A DNA stretch of 44,336 nucleotides from Lewinella sp039816955. Lineage in GTDB: Bacteria > Bacteroidota > Bacteroidia > Chitinophagales > Saprospiraceae. Shown one piece after another: positions 8,976 through 16,980 of the stretch. The translations under genes were made by a program, and so were the position numbers. Below the pieces are notes generated by a model. The model saw nothing but the letters and a program-made list of their open reading frames with translations, made no database searches and was not told the origin of the DNA. Numbering within the stretch: position 1 is the first letter of the stretch; each line of letters opens with the position of its first letter. The stretch lies in contig JBCBWU010000027.1 in assembly GCA_039816955.1 (NCBI GenBank), positions 1 through 44,336 on the forward strand, given 5' to 3'.

Positions 8976-9650
8976 CTAGAGTACTTCATCCAGAATACCA
9001 TAGGCTTTCGCCTCCTCGGCCGACATCCAGTAGTCGCGATCACTGTCTGCTGTGATCTGATCTACCGGCTGCCCAGTATGCTCACTGAGTATCTGGTAGA
9101 GTTCTTTTTGCATACCCTTAACCAGTTGGTAGGTGATCTCCATATCTGAAAGTTGTCCTTGCATGCCACCGCTAGGCTGGTGAATCATGACACGGCTATG
9201 TGGCAAGCCTGAGCGTTTACCTTTAGTCCCGGTACTCAAAAGCACTGCGGCCATACTAGCGGACATACTTGTGCAGATGGTAGCAACATCAGGCCCAACA
9301 TACTGCATGGTGTCATAGATCCCTAAGCCAGCTGTTACTGAACCGCCGGGGCTGTTGATGTACATCTGAATATCTCGCTTAGGATCTGTGCTGTGCAGGA
9401 ATAGGAGTTGGGCTTGAATAACGTTAGCCACATAATCATTGATGGGGACACCAAGGAAAATAATGCGATCCATCATCAGTCGGCTAAAAACATCAAGCTG
9501 GGCAATGTTGAGGGACCGTTCCTCGATTACCATCGGAGAAATAGTGGCTTGCGCCGGAACGCTGGTGCGAGCCATGTAATTAGCCAAGTGCATGCTGCTC
9601 ATTCCCAGGTGGCCTACGGCAAAGTGCTGGAATTCTTTTCCGAAATTCAT
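8976..9650 (-). CDS. clpP: ATP-dependent Clp protease proteolytic subunit
   Basis: ClpP forms the barrel-shaped serine protease that degrades proteins fed in by ClpX or ClpA. The triad is placed exactly as in E. coli: S132 in SASMAA, H157 in RVMIHQPSGG and D206 in DSDRDYWMS, with identical spacings of 25 and 49 residues. The N-terminal extension of roughly 30 residues is a propeptide-like segment. Often tig lies upstream and clpX downstream in this phylum; neither is present here, so clpP stands alone with its own terminator. Upstream lies an AT-rich stretch without a clear consensus promoter. Confidence 0.97.
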   Translation of the reverse strand: MNFGKEFQHFAVGHLGMSSMHLANYMARTSVPAQATISPMVIEERSLNIAQLDVFSRLMMDRIIFLGVPINDYVANVIQAQLLFLHSTDPKRDIQMYINSPGGSVTAGLGIYDTMQYVGPDVATICTSMSASMAAVLLSTGTKGKRSGLPHSRVMIHQPSGGMQGQLSDMEITYQLVKGMQKELYQILSEHTGQPVDQITADSDRDYWMSAEEAKAYGILDEVL

Positions 9651-9699
9651 TTGTGGTTAAATTTTATTTAAAAATCATTTTGTTTTATAGTTAAAAATG

Positions 9700-10067
9700 C
9701 CGATATTAGCCACTGTTGATGCGCGACTCTTTTTCGACCAAGTCGTGTATCTTCTCAGTGGTCCTTATACCGAGGTTGAAGAGGGTTGGGAATCCAAACC
9801 TGCGCCTCGAGTATATCCGCCTGCTGTGCCAGCATGGCCGGCAGGTACTCGCAAGAAGGATTTAGGCGGAGCCTAAAACACTTCGTTAGCGATATAACCT
9901 CCGGAGGGAATTACCCTCAAATGGTCAACGGAGGAGTTCGGTGTTTTTATAGTTGATAGGCATCTACGTTCTGTAGATGATGATAAAGGTATATCTAGTC
10001 GGGTCATGTTGACCCATATCTGGACTGGCGTTCAGGCAGCGGGTGGGGCCCCTCCCAAGGGGCTTTT
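9700..10067 (+). ncRNA. Candidate structured noncoding RNA, unknown class
   Basis: No protein-like frame fills this stretch, but it is packed with consecutive perfect or near-perfect stems. They are CGACT/AGTCG (9724-9745), CTC-GGT/ACC-GAG (9754-9774), a CGAGTA+CCTGC stem with a 6-base bulge against GCAGG-TACTCG (9808-9851), and TTTAGGC/GCCTAAA (9861-9877). Then come AAAACAC/GTGTTTT enclosing CCTCCG/CGGAGG and GAGGG/CCCTC (about 9874-9947), CATCTAC/GTAGATG (9961-9977), GGGTCA/TGACCC (10001-10015) and a terminator. Poly-T after the last stem fixes the + strand. The 5' end is a guess. I looked for hallmarks of RNase P RNA, tmRNA, SRP RNA and the cobalamin riboswitch and found none. The next + gene is over 4 kb away, so it would be a free-standing RNA. 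Confidence 0.55.
10048..10067 (+). terminator. Intrinsic terminator of the candidate RNA
   Basis: GCCCCT and AGGGGC form a perfect 6-bp GC-rich stem with a CCCA loop, followed at once by TTTT and a further T-rich stretch. The reverse strand has no T tract, so it works only for rightward transcription. Confidence 0.75.
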
Positions 10068-10141
10068 ATGTCTTTTAGTGAAACCTCTGCTAATTTTTCC
10101 CTTCTCCTTGTGTAATACAAAGTGTGACTGGAAAATAAAAT

Positions 10142-10297
10142 TCAACCTTTCTTCTTCCACCACCAGCGAAAAGTTTTTGCCTTTGGGGCCGGTGCCGCAT
10201 ATACCCAGCTGATAACCTGCTCAAACTGCACAGACTCTAGTAAACTAGTTACCTGATTGAGCTTTTGCTGTAGCTCTGCCGGTGTTGGTTTTTTCAT
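10142..10297 (-). CDS. 51-residue basic microprotein downstream of the sigma factor
   Basis: A short frame starts with ATG 9 bases after the stop of the ECF sigma gene and ends with TGA. The product begins MKKPTPAELQQKLNQ, has an amphipathic-looking helical part, and ends in an aromatic and basic tail (FRWWWKKKG). It has no obvious membrane helix. The position, where ECF operons often carry a regulator of the sigma factor, and the normal-looking amino acid composition support it being a real gene. I do not recognise a family; a role in controlling the sigma factor is only a guess from context. Confidence 0.6.
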   Translation of the reverse strand: MKKPTPAELQQKLNQVTSLLESVQFEQVISWVYAAPAPKAKTFRWWWKKKG

Positions 10298-10306
10298 GAT
10301 GCTGGA

Positions 10307-10858
10307 TTACAGAAGAATGGATGCATAGATATGGAGTCGTTCACCGATGCTCAAGCTGCGGCCATCTTCACTTAGCATTTCTCTTAGGCTTCCTCTGGCT
10401 CTGCTGAGTCGGGTTTTAACAGCGCCTTCACTTACCTGCTGTAATGCTGCGATTTCCTTAATGCTAAATCCACTCCATTCGAATAATCGCAATGCCTCTG
10501 CCTGGTTATTCGGGAGTTGCTCCACCGCTTTGAGGAGAATATCAACATCGAGGGCTGTATCCGCATCGCCCAGTTTGCTTTCCAAAGCTTCCAGGCGTCG
10601 TTCATCCCAGTTGCCTTTAAATGGGAGTCTGCGTCGATGATTACGGACCAGGTTGTTTACCACGCCAAACATATAGCTCAAGAGCTTACTCTTATCCTTG
10701 ATCTTTTCCCAATTGGCCAAGGTCGCCAATACTGCTTCTTGCACCAAGTCTTCAGTATCCATGACACCAAACGCACGGCTGCTGCAGTAGCGTACTAAAC
10801 GCTCGTGGTAGGGTTGGTACCAAGAAAGGAAGGCTGATTTTGCAGGACTACTTACCAT
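10307..10858 (-). CDS. ECF-type RNA polymerase sigma factor
   Basis: At 183 residues this is an extracytoplasmic-function sigma factor. The region 2 helix is visible in MDTEDLVQEAVLATLANWEK (binding core polymerase and the -10 element). Region 4 follows in QLPNNQAEALRLFEWSGFSIKEIAALQQVSEGAVKTRLSRARGSL-type sequence (about 113-165), the helix-turn-helix for the -35 element. After region 4 there is a short tail and no anti-sigma domain. A 51-residue protein gene follows 9 bases downstream. The dnaB stop is 126 bases upstream, so the sigma gene could be read from the dnaB transcript or from its own promoter. The regulon is unknown. Confidence 0.9.
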   Translation of the reverse strand: MVSSPAKSAFLSWYQPYHERLVRYCSSRAFGVMDTEDLVQEAVLATLANWEKIKDKSKLLSYMFGVVNNLVRNHRRRLPFKGNWDERRLEALESKLGDADTALDVDILLKAVEQLPNNQAEALRLFEWSGFSIKEIAALQQVSEGAVKTRLSRARGSLREMLSEDGRSLSIGERLHIYASILL

Positions 10859-10984
10859 AGCAGATCATTTGTCATTCTATTACTAGAGCGCGCTGTTGTT
10901 GCACCAAAAGGGGCGTAGCAGCATGCTTCCACTATAATAGTAACGTATCCCACCGAAAGGTTACCGAGTAACCGCAAAAAAAAT

Positions 10985-12505
10985 CTAGAAGGGAATATCC
11001 TCACCATCGTTCATCTTTGATGGCTTGGTGATGATGTTGTTGAACGGACTCTCAAAGGTATCACCAGGTAAGTCACCAAAATCAGGGTCGTCCATGTTGG
11101 AGAAGCGGGCAAATTCGCCAGTAAAACGAAGGCGCACATCCATGAGCGCACCATGACGGTGCTTGGCTACGATAACGTCCGCAACACCTTTTAAGGATTG
11201 ACCTTCTTCGTCTTCCAGGATTTGATAGTATTCCGGGCGATAGATGAACATTACCATGTCTGCGTCCTGCTCGATACTACCCGATTCACGCAAGTCACTC
11301 AGCTGCGGACGTTTGTCTCCACCCCGGGTTTCTACTGCACGACTCAGCTGAGAAAGCGCAATAACCGGGACGTTTAGCTCCTTTGCTAAACCTTTTAGGG
11401 CCCGCGAGATGGCACTTACCTCCTGTTCACGATTGCCACCTTTGTTATCACCACCGCCACTCATGAGTTGTAGATAGTCGATGATGATCATCTGAATATC
11501 GTACTGCATCTTCAAGCGTCGACATTTTGCGCGCAGCTCAAAGCTGTTGATACCAGGGGTGTCGTCAATAAAGATGGGAGCATCGGCTACCTTCTCAATG
11601 GCAGTATGTAATTGCTGCCATTCGTAATCTTCCAATTGTCCATTCCGCAGCTTACTACCCGCAATCTCTGCTTCCATGGAAATAATACGCTGGGCCAGCT
11701 GTAGACTTGACATCTCGAGACTGAATACTGCTACTCCTTTATTGAAATCTAAAGCTGCGTTTTTTGCTATAGAGAGCGTGAGCGCAGTTTTACCCATGCC
11801 CGGCCGCGCCGCTAAAATGATTAAATCCGACTTCTGAAAACCACTGGTAAGGCGGTCTAATTCGGTGAAGCCGGTAGGTACTCCGGTGAGGCCTTCTTCT
11901 ACGTCCTTGAGTTCCTCAATTTGCTTGAGTAGCTTACTGGCCAGACTGCCCATTTTATCGACACTACGCCCCATATTTCGCTCCGCAATTTTGAAGAGTG
12001 AATTCTCGGCAGAATCGAGCAAATCGAAGACATCAGTAGTGTCTTCAAAGGCGTCGTTGATGGTTTTAGTGGAGATGCGAATCAGTTCCCGCTGGATAAA
12101 CTTTTGCGCTACAATCCTAGCGTGGTACTCGATATTGGCTGCGGAAGCCACTTTATTCGATAACTCAGCCAGGTAGGCAGGGCCTCCCACTGCGTCGAGT
12201 TCGCCAGATTTTTTGAGCTCTTCCATGACCGTCAATAAGTCGATGGGTTGCGAGCGTTCAAAAAGGCGAAGCATCGCCTGGTAGATGTACTGGTGAGCAT
12301 CTACATAGAAGGCATCAAATTGCAACACATCCAACACCTCCGTAAGTGCATCCTTTTCTAGAAGAATGGCACCAAGAATGGCCTCCTCGAGCGGGACTGC
12401 TTGAGGGGGGACTTTGCCGAATACGTAGTTCGAAAGATCTTCTCGGCCTTGCTTAGCGTCCGATCTGCGCCGTCTGGTTGGTTTGTTAGTGGAGGATTCT
12501 GCCAT
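10985..12505 (-). CDS. dnaB: Replicative DNA helicase
   Basis: DnaB is the hexameric 5'-3' helicase that opens the replication fork. The N-terminal primase-interacting domain (about 30-135, PQAVPLEEAILGAILLEK) is followed by a linker and the RecA-like motor with Walker A AARPGMGKTAL (about 235) and Walker B IQMIIIDYLQLM. The late motif LSDLRESGSIEQDADMVMFI is characteristic of the family. Length (506) is normal and no intein is present. The upstream region carries inverted repeats and two DnaA-box-like sequences. Confidence 0.97.
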   Translation of the reverse strand: MAESSTNKPTRRRRSDAKQGREDLSNYVFGKVPPQAVPLEEAILGAILLEKDALTEVLDVLQFDAFYVDAHQYIYQAMLRLFERSQPIDLLTVMEELKKSGELDAVGGPAYLAELSNKVASAANIEYHARIVAQKFIQRELIRISTKTINDAFEDTTDVFDLLDSAENSLFKIAERNMGRSVDKMGSLASKLLKQIEELKDVEEGLTGVPTGFTELDRLTSGFQKSDLIILAARPGMGKTALTLSIAKNAALDFNKGVAVFSLEMSSLQLAQRIISMEAEIAGSKLRNGQLEDYEWQQLHTAIEKVADAPIFIDDTPGINSFELRAKCRRLKMQYDIQMIIIDYLQLMSGGGDNKGGNREQEVSAISRALKGLAKELNVPVIALSQLSRAVETRGGDKRPQLSDLRESGSIEQDADMVMFIYRPEYYQILEDEEGQSLKGVADVIVAKHRHGALMDVRLRFTGEFARFSNMDDPDFGDLPGDTFESPFNNIITKPSKMNDGEDIPF

Positions 12506-12514
12506 TTATTTCTT

Positions 12515-12599
12515 GCGTGTAGTCTACAATAATACAGCCTTTTACTGGAAACTACACGCAGTATTTTCTTACACTGCTCGTGGATAAGTATGTGGAAAA
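12515..12599. promoter_or_regulatory. Inverted repeats and DnaA-box-like sites upstream of dnaB
   Basis: GCGTGTAGT (12515-12523) and ACTACACGC (12551-12559) form a perfect 9-bp inverted repeat just before the dnaB start. GCAGT/ACTGC makes a second, overlapping stem. Two sequences 11 bases apart, at 12580-12587 and 12591-12599, read on the reverse strand as TTATCCACG and TTTTCCACA, each one base from the DnaA box TTATCCACA. Whether DnaA or another regulator binds here is inference. Confidence 0.4.
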
Positions 12600-12657
12600 C
12601 TAATTACGGCGTGCTTGAGTTACAGGGGGGGCTTGGACCCATCTTTAAGAATAGGCT

Positions 12658-13260
12658 CTATTTTTTGAAAAGATTATCCCAGCTGAATCGATACGACATT
12701 CTGAATAGCATTATCATTATCTCTTCAGCATTTGACTTTAGAGTTGTCATGTCTTTTACGCCCTCATACTCTGGTGCAACTCCAAAATGCTGGTATCTAA
12801 GTGAGACTGTAAGCCTACCTGATAGTGTTGCTCCTATGCCCAGTGCATAGGTTAGGTTAGATTGTTGTATCCTATCATCGGTATCAGTATGAACATAATA
12901 GGATATAGAAGAATATCCTAGGTGAGATTCAATAAAGAATAGTTCCTTAATCGGCAGCCGGTATAAAGCTGATACGGTGCTAAATCTTGCATCATTTGGG
13001 GACAATATTTCTGTATCTCCCTCTATCATGCTCCTGGTTCCGGGGATGAAGTTCCCCCCAGTAGAAAAGTCCAACCCCAGCTGCCCGAATTTAACGGGAG
13101 TAAGAAGGTTGAAATAGATTTCGGCTTTGCCCAAGGTGTGTTGCTCCTTGACAACATTTCCAATTCCCATTCCAACTTCCGTAAAGAAACGCTGCGCTTT
13201 ACTGCATTGGACAAAAAGGAGGAAAGTGATAATTGGGATTAAATAACTTAAATTCTTCAT
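12658..13260 (-). CDS. Secreted, probably outer-membrane beta-barrel protein of unknown function
   Basis: The product has a clear signal peptide (MKNLSYLIPIITFLLF, cleavage near SKAQ) followed by about 180 residues rich in alternating polar and hydrophobic strands, such as LTYALGIGATLSGRLTVSLRYQHFG and a closing FRMSYRFSW. This fits a small outer-membrane beta-barrel of the porin-like type in Bacteroidota. The start was placed at this ATG because the longer frame begins inside the terminator of the gene upstream and would bury the signal peptide. I do not recognise a specific family. Base composition is more AT-rich than its neighbours, so it may be a recent arrival. Confidence 0.65.
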   Translation of the reverse strand: MKNLSYLIPIITFLLFVQCSKAQRFFTEVGMGIGNVVKEQHTLGKAEIYFNLLTPVKFGQLGLDFSTGGNFIPGTRSMIEGDTEILSPNDARFSTVSALYRLPIKELFFIESHLGYSSISYYVHTDTDDRIQQSNLTYALGIGATLSGRLTVSLRYQHFGVAPEYEGVKDMTTLKSNAEEIMIMLFRMSYRFSWDNLFKK

Positions 13261-13287
13261 GGAACAGGGAATACCTAGCAAAATAGG

Positions 13288-13331
13288 CTCAAAAATAAAC
13301 ATCCCGAGCCAGGGTGTCCTGACTCGGGATG
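13288..13331 (-). terminator. Intrinsic terminator of the prohibitin-like gene
   Basis: On the reverse strand CATCCCGAG pairs perfectly with CTCGGGATG over a 14-base loop, followed by TTTATTTTTG. It lies 24 bases after the stop of the SPFH gene and separates it from the barrel protein gene. Confidence 0.8.
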
Positions 13332-13355
13332 AGGTTTTATACTTCAGTTGGTAGT

Positions 13356-14198
13356 TTAGTTACCTCCTAGTATTAAGGGTAGACCACCGCTACCGTCGCT
13401 GCCAACTACCACTACTTTACTTCCTGGTGATTTGGCCAATTCGAGGGTCGCTTCGATACCTTTATCGCGCAGGATATTGTTACTCAACGAGGCGTTCAGA
13501 ATCTGGTTTGCTCGTGCCTTAGCTTCCGCCTCAATAATGCGTCGTTCTGCTTCTTGGCGCTCCTTAGCCAGGATAAACTCATACTTCAAGGCCGATTGTT
13601 CAGCTTCCAGTTTGTCTTCAATGGCACCACGTACTTTGTCTGGAAGCTCAATGTCTTTGATCAATGTAGCCTTCAGTTCAATGTAGTTATCGATCAATGA
13701 TTTTTCCAGGTCAGTTTGGATAAGGGTTTGTACCTCATCACGCTTGGTAGAGTATAGCTCTTCCGGTGTAAACTTACCGATTGCTTCCCGTACCGCAGAG
13801 CGCACCTCAGGGCGAATAAGGGTGTTGACATAGTCTTTCCCAAACTTCTCGTGCAGAGAACCAATCTTATCATACGCAGGATTAACCCTGACTGTAACAT
13901 CGACAGCGATATTTAATCCATTGTTGGAAAGGGCATCGATTTTTTCTTCAATCTGCTTTTCCCGCACATCGTAGCGGTACATAGTATTCCAGGGAGCAAG
14001 TACATGGAAGCCAGGTCGGTAGGTGTTTTCCAAGTCCAATCCGCCGCCGAAACGACGGAATAGCACTCCGCGTTCACCTGCGTCGATGGTTAGGAAGGTG
14101 GCGCTAGAAAAAATAACTAGGACCATTAAAATGATGAAGCCAACCACAGCGGCACTAATCAGTTTGCCTTGGCTGGTTCTATAACGTTGATCACTCAT
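13356..14198 (-). CDS. Prohibitin family SPFH/Band 7 membrane protein
   Basis: One N-terminal membrane helix (about 17-37) is followed by a Band 7/SPFH domain beginning TIDAGERGVLFRRFGGGL and continuing with VDVTVRVNPAYDKIG and the RSAVREAIGKFTPEELYSTKR region. After it comes a charged helical stretch rich in Glu, Ala and Arg (about 195-240) that usually forms a coiled coil in oligomers. The arrangement matches bacterial prohibitin-like and HflC-like scaffold proteins, which form ring-shaped membrane microdomains and can restrain FtsH. No hflK partner is adjacent, so prohibitin-like is the safer name. The gene is monocistronic, with its own terminator. Confidence 0.88.
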   Translation of the reverse strand: MSDQRYRTSQGKLISAAVVGFIILMVLVIFSSATFLTIDAGERGVLFRRFGGGLDLENTYRPGFHVLAPWNTMYRYDVREKQIEEKIDALSNNGLNIAVDVTVRVNPAYDKIGSLHEKFGKDYVNTLIRPEVRSAVREAIGKFTPEELYSTKRDEVQTLIQTDLEKSLIDNYIELKATLIKDIELPDKVRGAIEDKLEAEQSALKYEFILAKERQEAERRIIEAEAKARANQILNASLSNNILRDKGIEATLELAKSPGSKVVVVGSDGSGGLPLILGGN

Positions 14199-14408
14199 GA
14201 TTTAAACAACTATATTTTGTTCTTCAAGTTATGTGCATAAACCTAAACCGAATTACATTGGACGATTGCTGATCTTTGTCTGTAGCATCCTCCAAGTTCA
14301 TTCGTGAGTAGTATAACAAGGTAACAGTTTATATCCATAAACGGATTTGATTTTTGGACGAGCGCCGTTTTTCTCCGGAAAAACAATAGGTTCTTCGGGG
14401 TCTGGTGC

Positions 14409-14416
14409 TACTTTTG
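14409..14416 (+). promoter_or_regulatory. Possible -7 element before the cytochrome c gene
   Basis: TACTTTTG matches TAnnTTTG and lies 40 bases before the cytochrome start. No good TTG is found 19-21 bases upstream, so support is partial. Confidence 0.35.
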
Positions 14417-14456
14417 TGAAGCTTAAAGAGAGCGAATAAAACGTACCATTGTCAAT

Positions 14457-14807
14457 ATGAAACAGTTTTTAATCTTTTGTGCTATCATAACTGCAGTGTG
14501 GGCTTGCGGTGATAGCAGTGATAGTTCTTCTACTTCCTCCAGCGCTGCGTCAGCAAGTGCAGCCCCGGCACCATCCAAGCCTGATGGCAAGAAAATCTAT
14601 AAGCAATACTGTGTTACTTGCCATGGCCTGTACGGTGATATGGGAGCTAGTGGGGCACATGATCTAACGGCCTCCGTTCTTAGTGTAGAAGAAAGAGTGG
14701 CTGTGGTCACTAAAGGCCGCGGAGCTATGACGCCATTCGAAAACCTGCTGGATGCTGACGAAATTGAGGCCGTAGCCGAGTACACACTAGAGCTGAAAGA
14801 AGACTAA
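14457..14807 (+). CDS. Lipoprotein class I cytochrome c
   Basis: This 116-residue protein has a lipoprotein signal ending in a lipobox (AVWAC, lipidated Cys at about 17). A low-complexity Ser/Ala/Pro linker comes next (about 19-41), then a single-haem domain with the haem-binding motif CVTCH (about 53-57) and a likely axial methionine in GRGAMTPF. It would sit in the periplasm, tethered to a membrane, as a small electron carrier. Domain length is typical of a monohaem cytochrome c. The anmK gene starts 46 bases downstream in the same direction, but no functional link is implied. Confidence 0.88.
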   Translation: MKQFLIFCAIITAVWACGDSSDSSSTSSSAASASAAPAPSKPDGKKIYKQYCVTCHGLYGDMGASGAHDLTASVLSVEERVAVVTKGRGAMTPFENLLDADEIEAVAEYTLELKED

Positions 14808-14853
14808 ATAAGGCAGCTTAACCTCTTTGTCTAACGCGTAAACTCCAGTAGTT

Positions 14854-15954
14854 ATGGCAATCTATCAGGTAATTGGTCTGATGTCGGGTTCATCTCTGGA
14901 TGGAATCGATCTGGCATGGTGTACTTTTGCTTTTTCTACCACGCAGCCTACTCAATTGTTACGTTGGGAATTTCACGCTGGAGAAACGATAAGCTACTCT
15001 CCCGATTGGCAGCATCAGCTGCGTACATCTATCCAACTTCCTGGACGAGAACTGTGGCATTTGCATACGCACCTGGGTTTGTTATACGGGCAAGAGGTAA
15101 AAGCTTTTGCTGATCGACATCAGGCCTCGGTAGATTTTGTAGCGAGCCATGGGCATACGGTATTTCACGACCCACAGCGGCAAACTACCACTCAAATTGG
15201 GGACGGTGCTGCGATGGCTGCAGTACTGCAATTGCCTGTCATTGACCAGTTTCGTACGCAGGATATGGCCCTGGGAGGGCAAGGTGCGCCATTGGCTCCC
15301 TTAGCTGATCAATATCTGTTTCCTAAATATTTTGCCTGTCTCAATTTAGGCGGTATCGCCAATATCAGTTTGCGAACGCCGGGCGGGTATGTGGCCTACG
15401 ATATTACGGGGGCGAATCAGGTGCTCGATGCCTTGATGGGAGAGACGGGAGTAGCCTACGACGAAGATGGACAATTGGCTCGTACTGGGAAGGTGATCCC
15501 GGAATTGCTTGAACAAGCGAATCGTTTGCCTTACTTGAAAATGGCTCCTCCAAAGTCACTTGGGAATGATTGGGTGCAGAAGAAACTTCTTCCCTTGTTT
15601 CAAAATACGGGCTGGCCGCTGGCGGATCGCCTGCACACGCTGTGTATACACGTAGCGGAGCAAACAGGTGCCAGTATTCGACAGGTAGCTGAGCTGGAAC
15701 ATCTCTCGCTTGGTGAGCAACAACAGGTACTGGTGACGGGTGGAGGGGCTTTTAATGGTTTTTTGTGTGAGCAAATGGCCAAGTCTGTCCAGCCGTTACA
15801 ATTGGAAATGGCTTCTCCGGAGATCATCGCCTACAAAGAAGCCATTCTGATGGGATTGGCAGGAGCCTTACGTTGGCAACAGCAACCTAATGTCCTGCCT
15901 TCTGTCACTGGAGCGAGTCGAGCTGCAGTCGGTGGAGCCATACATTGGGGCTAA
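14854..15954 (+). CDS. anmK: Anhydro-N-acetylmuramic acid kinase
   Basis: AnmK cleaves and phosphorylates 1,6-anhydro-MurNAc to MurNAc 6-phosphate during recycling of peptidoglycan fragments. The N-terminal phosphate loop GLMSGSSLDGIDL (8-20), ASHGHTVFHDP, the central NLGGIANIS motif and the late VTGGGAFNGFL all match the AnmK branch of the ASKHA superfamily. Length (366) is normal. No murQ or other recycling gene is adjacent in the window, so the next enzyme must be encoded elsewhere. Confidence 0.93.
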   Translation: MAIYQVIGLMSGSSLDGIDLAWCTFAFSTTQPTQLLRWEFHAGETISYSPDWQHQLRTSIQLPGRELWHLHTHLGLLYGQEVKAFADRHQASVDFVASHGHTVFHDPQRQTTTQIGDGAAMAAVLQLPVIDQFRTQDMALGGQGAPLAPLADQYLFPKYFACLNLGGIANISLRTPGGYVAYDITGANQVLDALMGETGVAYDEDGQLARTGKVIPELLEQANRLPYLKMAPPKSLGNDWVQKKLLPLFQNTGWPLADRLHTLCIHVAEQTGASIRQVAELEHLSLGEQQQVLVTGGGAFNGFLCEQMAKSVQPLQLEMASPEIIAYKEAILMGLAGALRWQQQPNVLPSVTGASRAAVGGAIHWG

Positions 15955-15979
15955 GTGTTTAATCTACCTTTAAGTGCAC

Positions 15980-16447
15980 ATGAACTATCAACTTGCCCAG
16001 ATCAATATTGCCCGCATGCGGGAGCCACTGGATGCTCCGCTGATGTGGGAGTTCGTCCATTTCTTGGGCCCGATTAATGAGTTAGCGGAGCACCAAGATG
16101 GTTTCGTTTGGCGGTTAAAGGATGAGGAGGGAACTTCTGCCACCTCCATTGAGACGCCCTTCCCGGATGATATGGTCATTGTCAATATGTCGGTTTGGGA
16201 AAGCCTGGATACGCTCCGTCATTTTGTCTACCAAACTGCACACAGCTACTTTGTTCGCAAGGGTAAGCAATGGTTTATACGGATGGACAGGCCACACATG
16301 GTGCTTTGGTGGGTGCCAGCCGGTCATGAGCCTAGCCTGGAAGAAGCCGCGGCAAAGCCAGAGCAGCTTGCGGCCGAAGGGCCTGGCCCGGAGGCTTTTG
16401 ATTGGAGTAAAATGTATGATTCTGCTGGTGAACTAGTGAAGCCATGA
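15980..16447 (+). CDS. DUF3291 domain protein
   Basis: The protein opens with YQLAQINIARMREPLDAP and contains FVHFLGPINELAEHQDGFVWRL and the HxxYFVRKGKQWFIRM-type segment typical of DUF3291, a small dimeric alpha/beta-barrel fold related to monooxygenase-like proteins. Function is unknown. The ATG at 15980 is preferred over the GTG six bases upstream. The stop overlaps the next start (ATGA), so it is translationally coupled to the GNAT gene. The Glu/Ala/Pro-rich C-terminal part (about 115-140) looks disordered. Confidence 0.8.
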   Translation: MNYQLAQINIARMREPLDAPLMWEFVHFLGPINELAEHQDGFVWRLKDEEGTSATSIETPFPDDMVIVNMSVWESLDTLRHFVYQTAHSYFVRKGKQWFIRMDRPHMVLWWVPAGHEPSLEEAAAKPEQLAAEGPGPEAFDWSKMYDSAGELVKP

Positions 16448-16980
16448 TAACACTCAACGCTAGATTGCAGCTGGTTCCTGTTTCTGCCCAGCAAGCCGAT
16501 CAAATGCACCCCTTGATGACTGCTTGTTACCCTCCAGTCTATGCGCACCTGTGGGAAGATGGCGCGAATTGGTACTTGCGGGAAACGTACAATGCCAAGC
16601 GAGTAAGGCAGGATTTGCAAAAGCCAGCTTCACCCTACTATTGGGTACATTGGGATGGAGAAGCCGTCGGTATTCTTTGGCTGCACGAGGAGGAGTGTTC
16701 TCCTGATTTTCCAGACCAGCCAGCCCTTAAGCTTCAGCGCATTTACTTACATCCCAAGGTACATGGTAATGGCATTGGTAAGGCGGTGGTTGAGTACGTT
16801 GTAGGACAGGCAGAAAAGTTAAACAAGCAAATTGTCTGGTTGGAGGCTATGGACACTCAAGAGAGCGCGCATCAGTTTTACGAAAAAGTAGGCTTCCGCA
16901 AGTCCGGTACTTTTCGGCTCACCTTTGAGCGTATGCACCCGCATTACCGCGGTATGGTGCGTATGACCCGTTCCGTTTAA
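16444..16980 (+). CDS. GNAT family N-acetyltransferase
   Basis: This 178-residue protein has the acetyl-CoA loop in LQRIYLHPKVHGNGIGKAVV (motif A, R/Q-x-x-G-x-G/A as HGNGIG) and the following strand and helix WLEAMDTQESAHQFYEKVGF, the classic GNAT motif B. The acceptor substrate cannot be told from sequence. It overlaps the DUF3291 gene by four bases and its stop overlaps the convergent arsenate-reductase-like gene by three. Confidence 0.88.
   Translation: MITLNARLQLVPVSAQQADQMHPLMTACYPPVYAHLWEDGANWYLRETYNAKRVRQDLQKPASPYYWVHWDGEAVGILWLHEEECSPDFPDQPALKLQRIYLHPKVHGNGIGKAVVEYVVGQAEKLNKQIVWLEAMDTQESAHQFYEKVGFRKSGTFRLTFERMHPHYRGMVRMTRSV

Noticed and set aside
9700..10067. RNase P RNA, tmRNA, SRP RNA or cobalamin riboswitch in the structured region
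   Set aside because: On both strands I found no GAAAGTCC-type P4 sequence, no tag ORF with T-arm GTTCGA, no SRP GGAAGC tetraloop motif, and no B12 box.
10959..10973. GGTTAC/GTAACC hairpin after dnaB as a terminator
   Set aside because: The stem is only 6 bp and the T run lies before rather than after it on the dnaB strand.
12590..12850. Rightward 86-codon frame
   Set aside because: It overlaps the barrel protein's C-terminal strands, and its product shows no family pattern.
13261..13302. Longer start of the barrel protein
   Set aside because: It would begin in the terminator of the prohibitin-like gene and hide the signal peptide.
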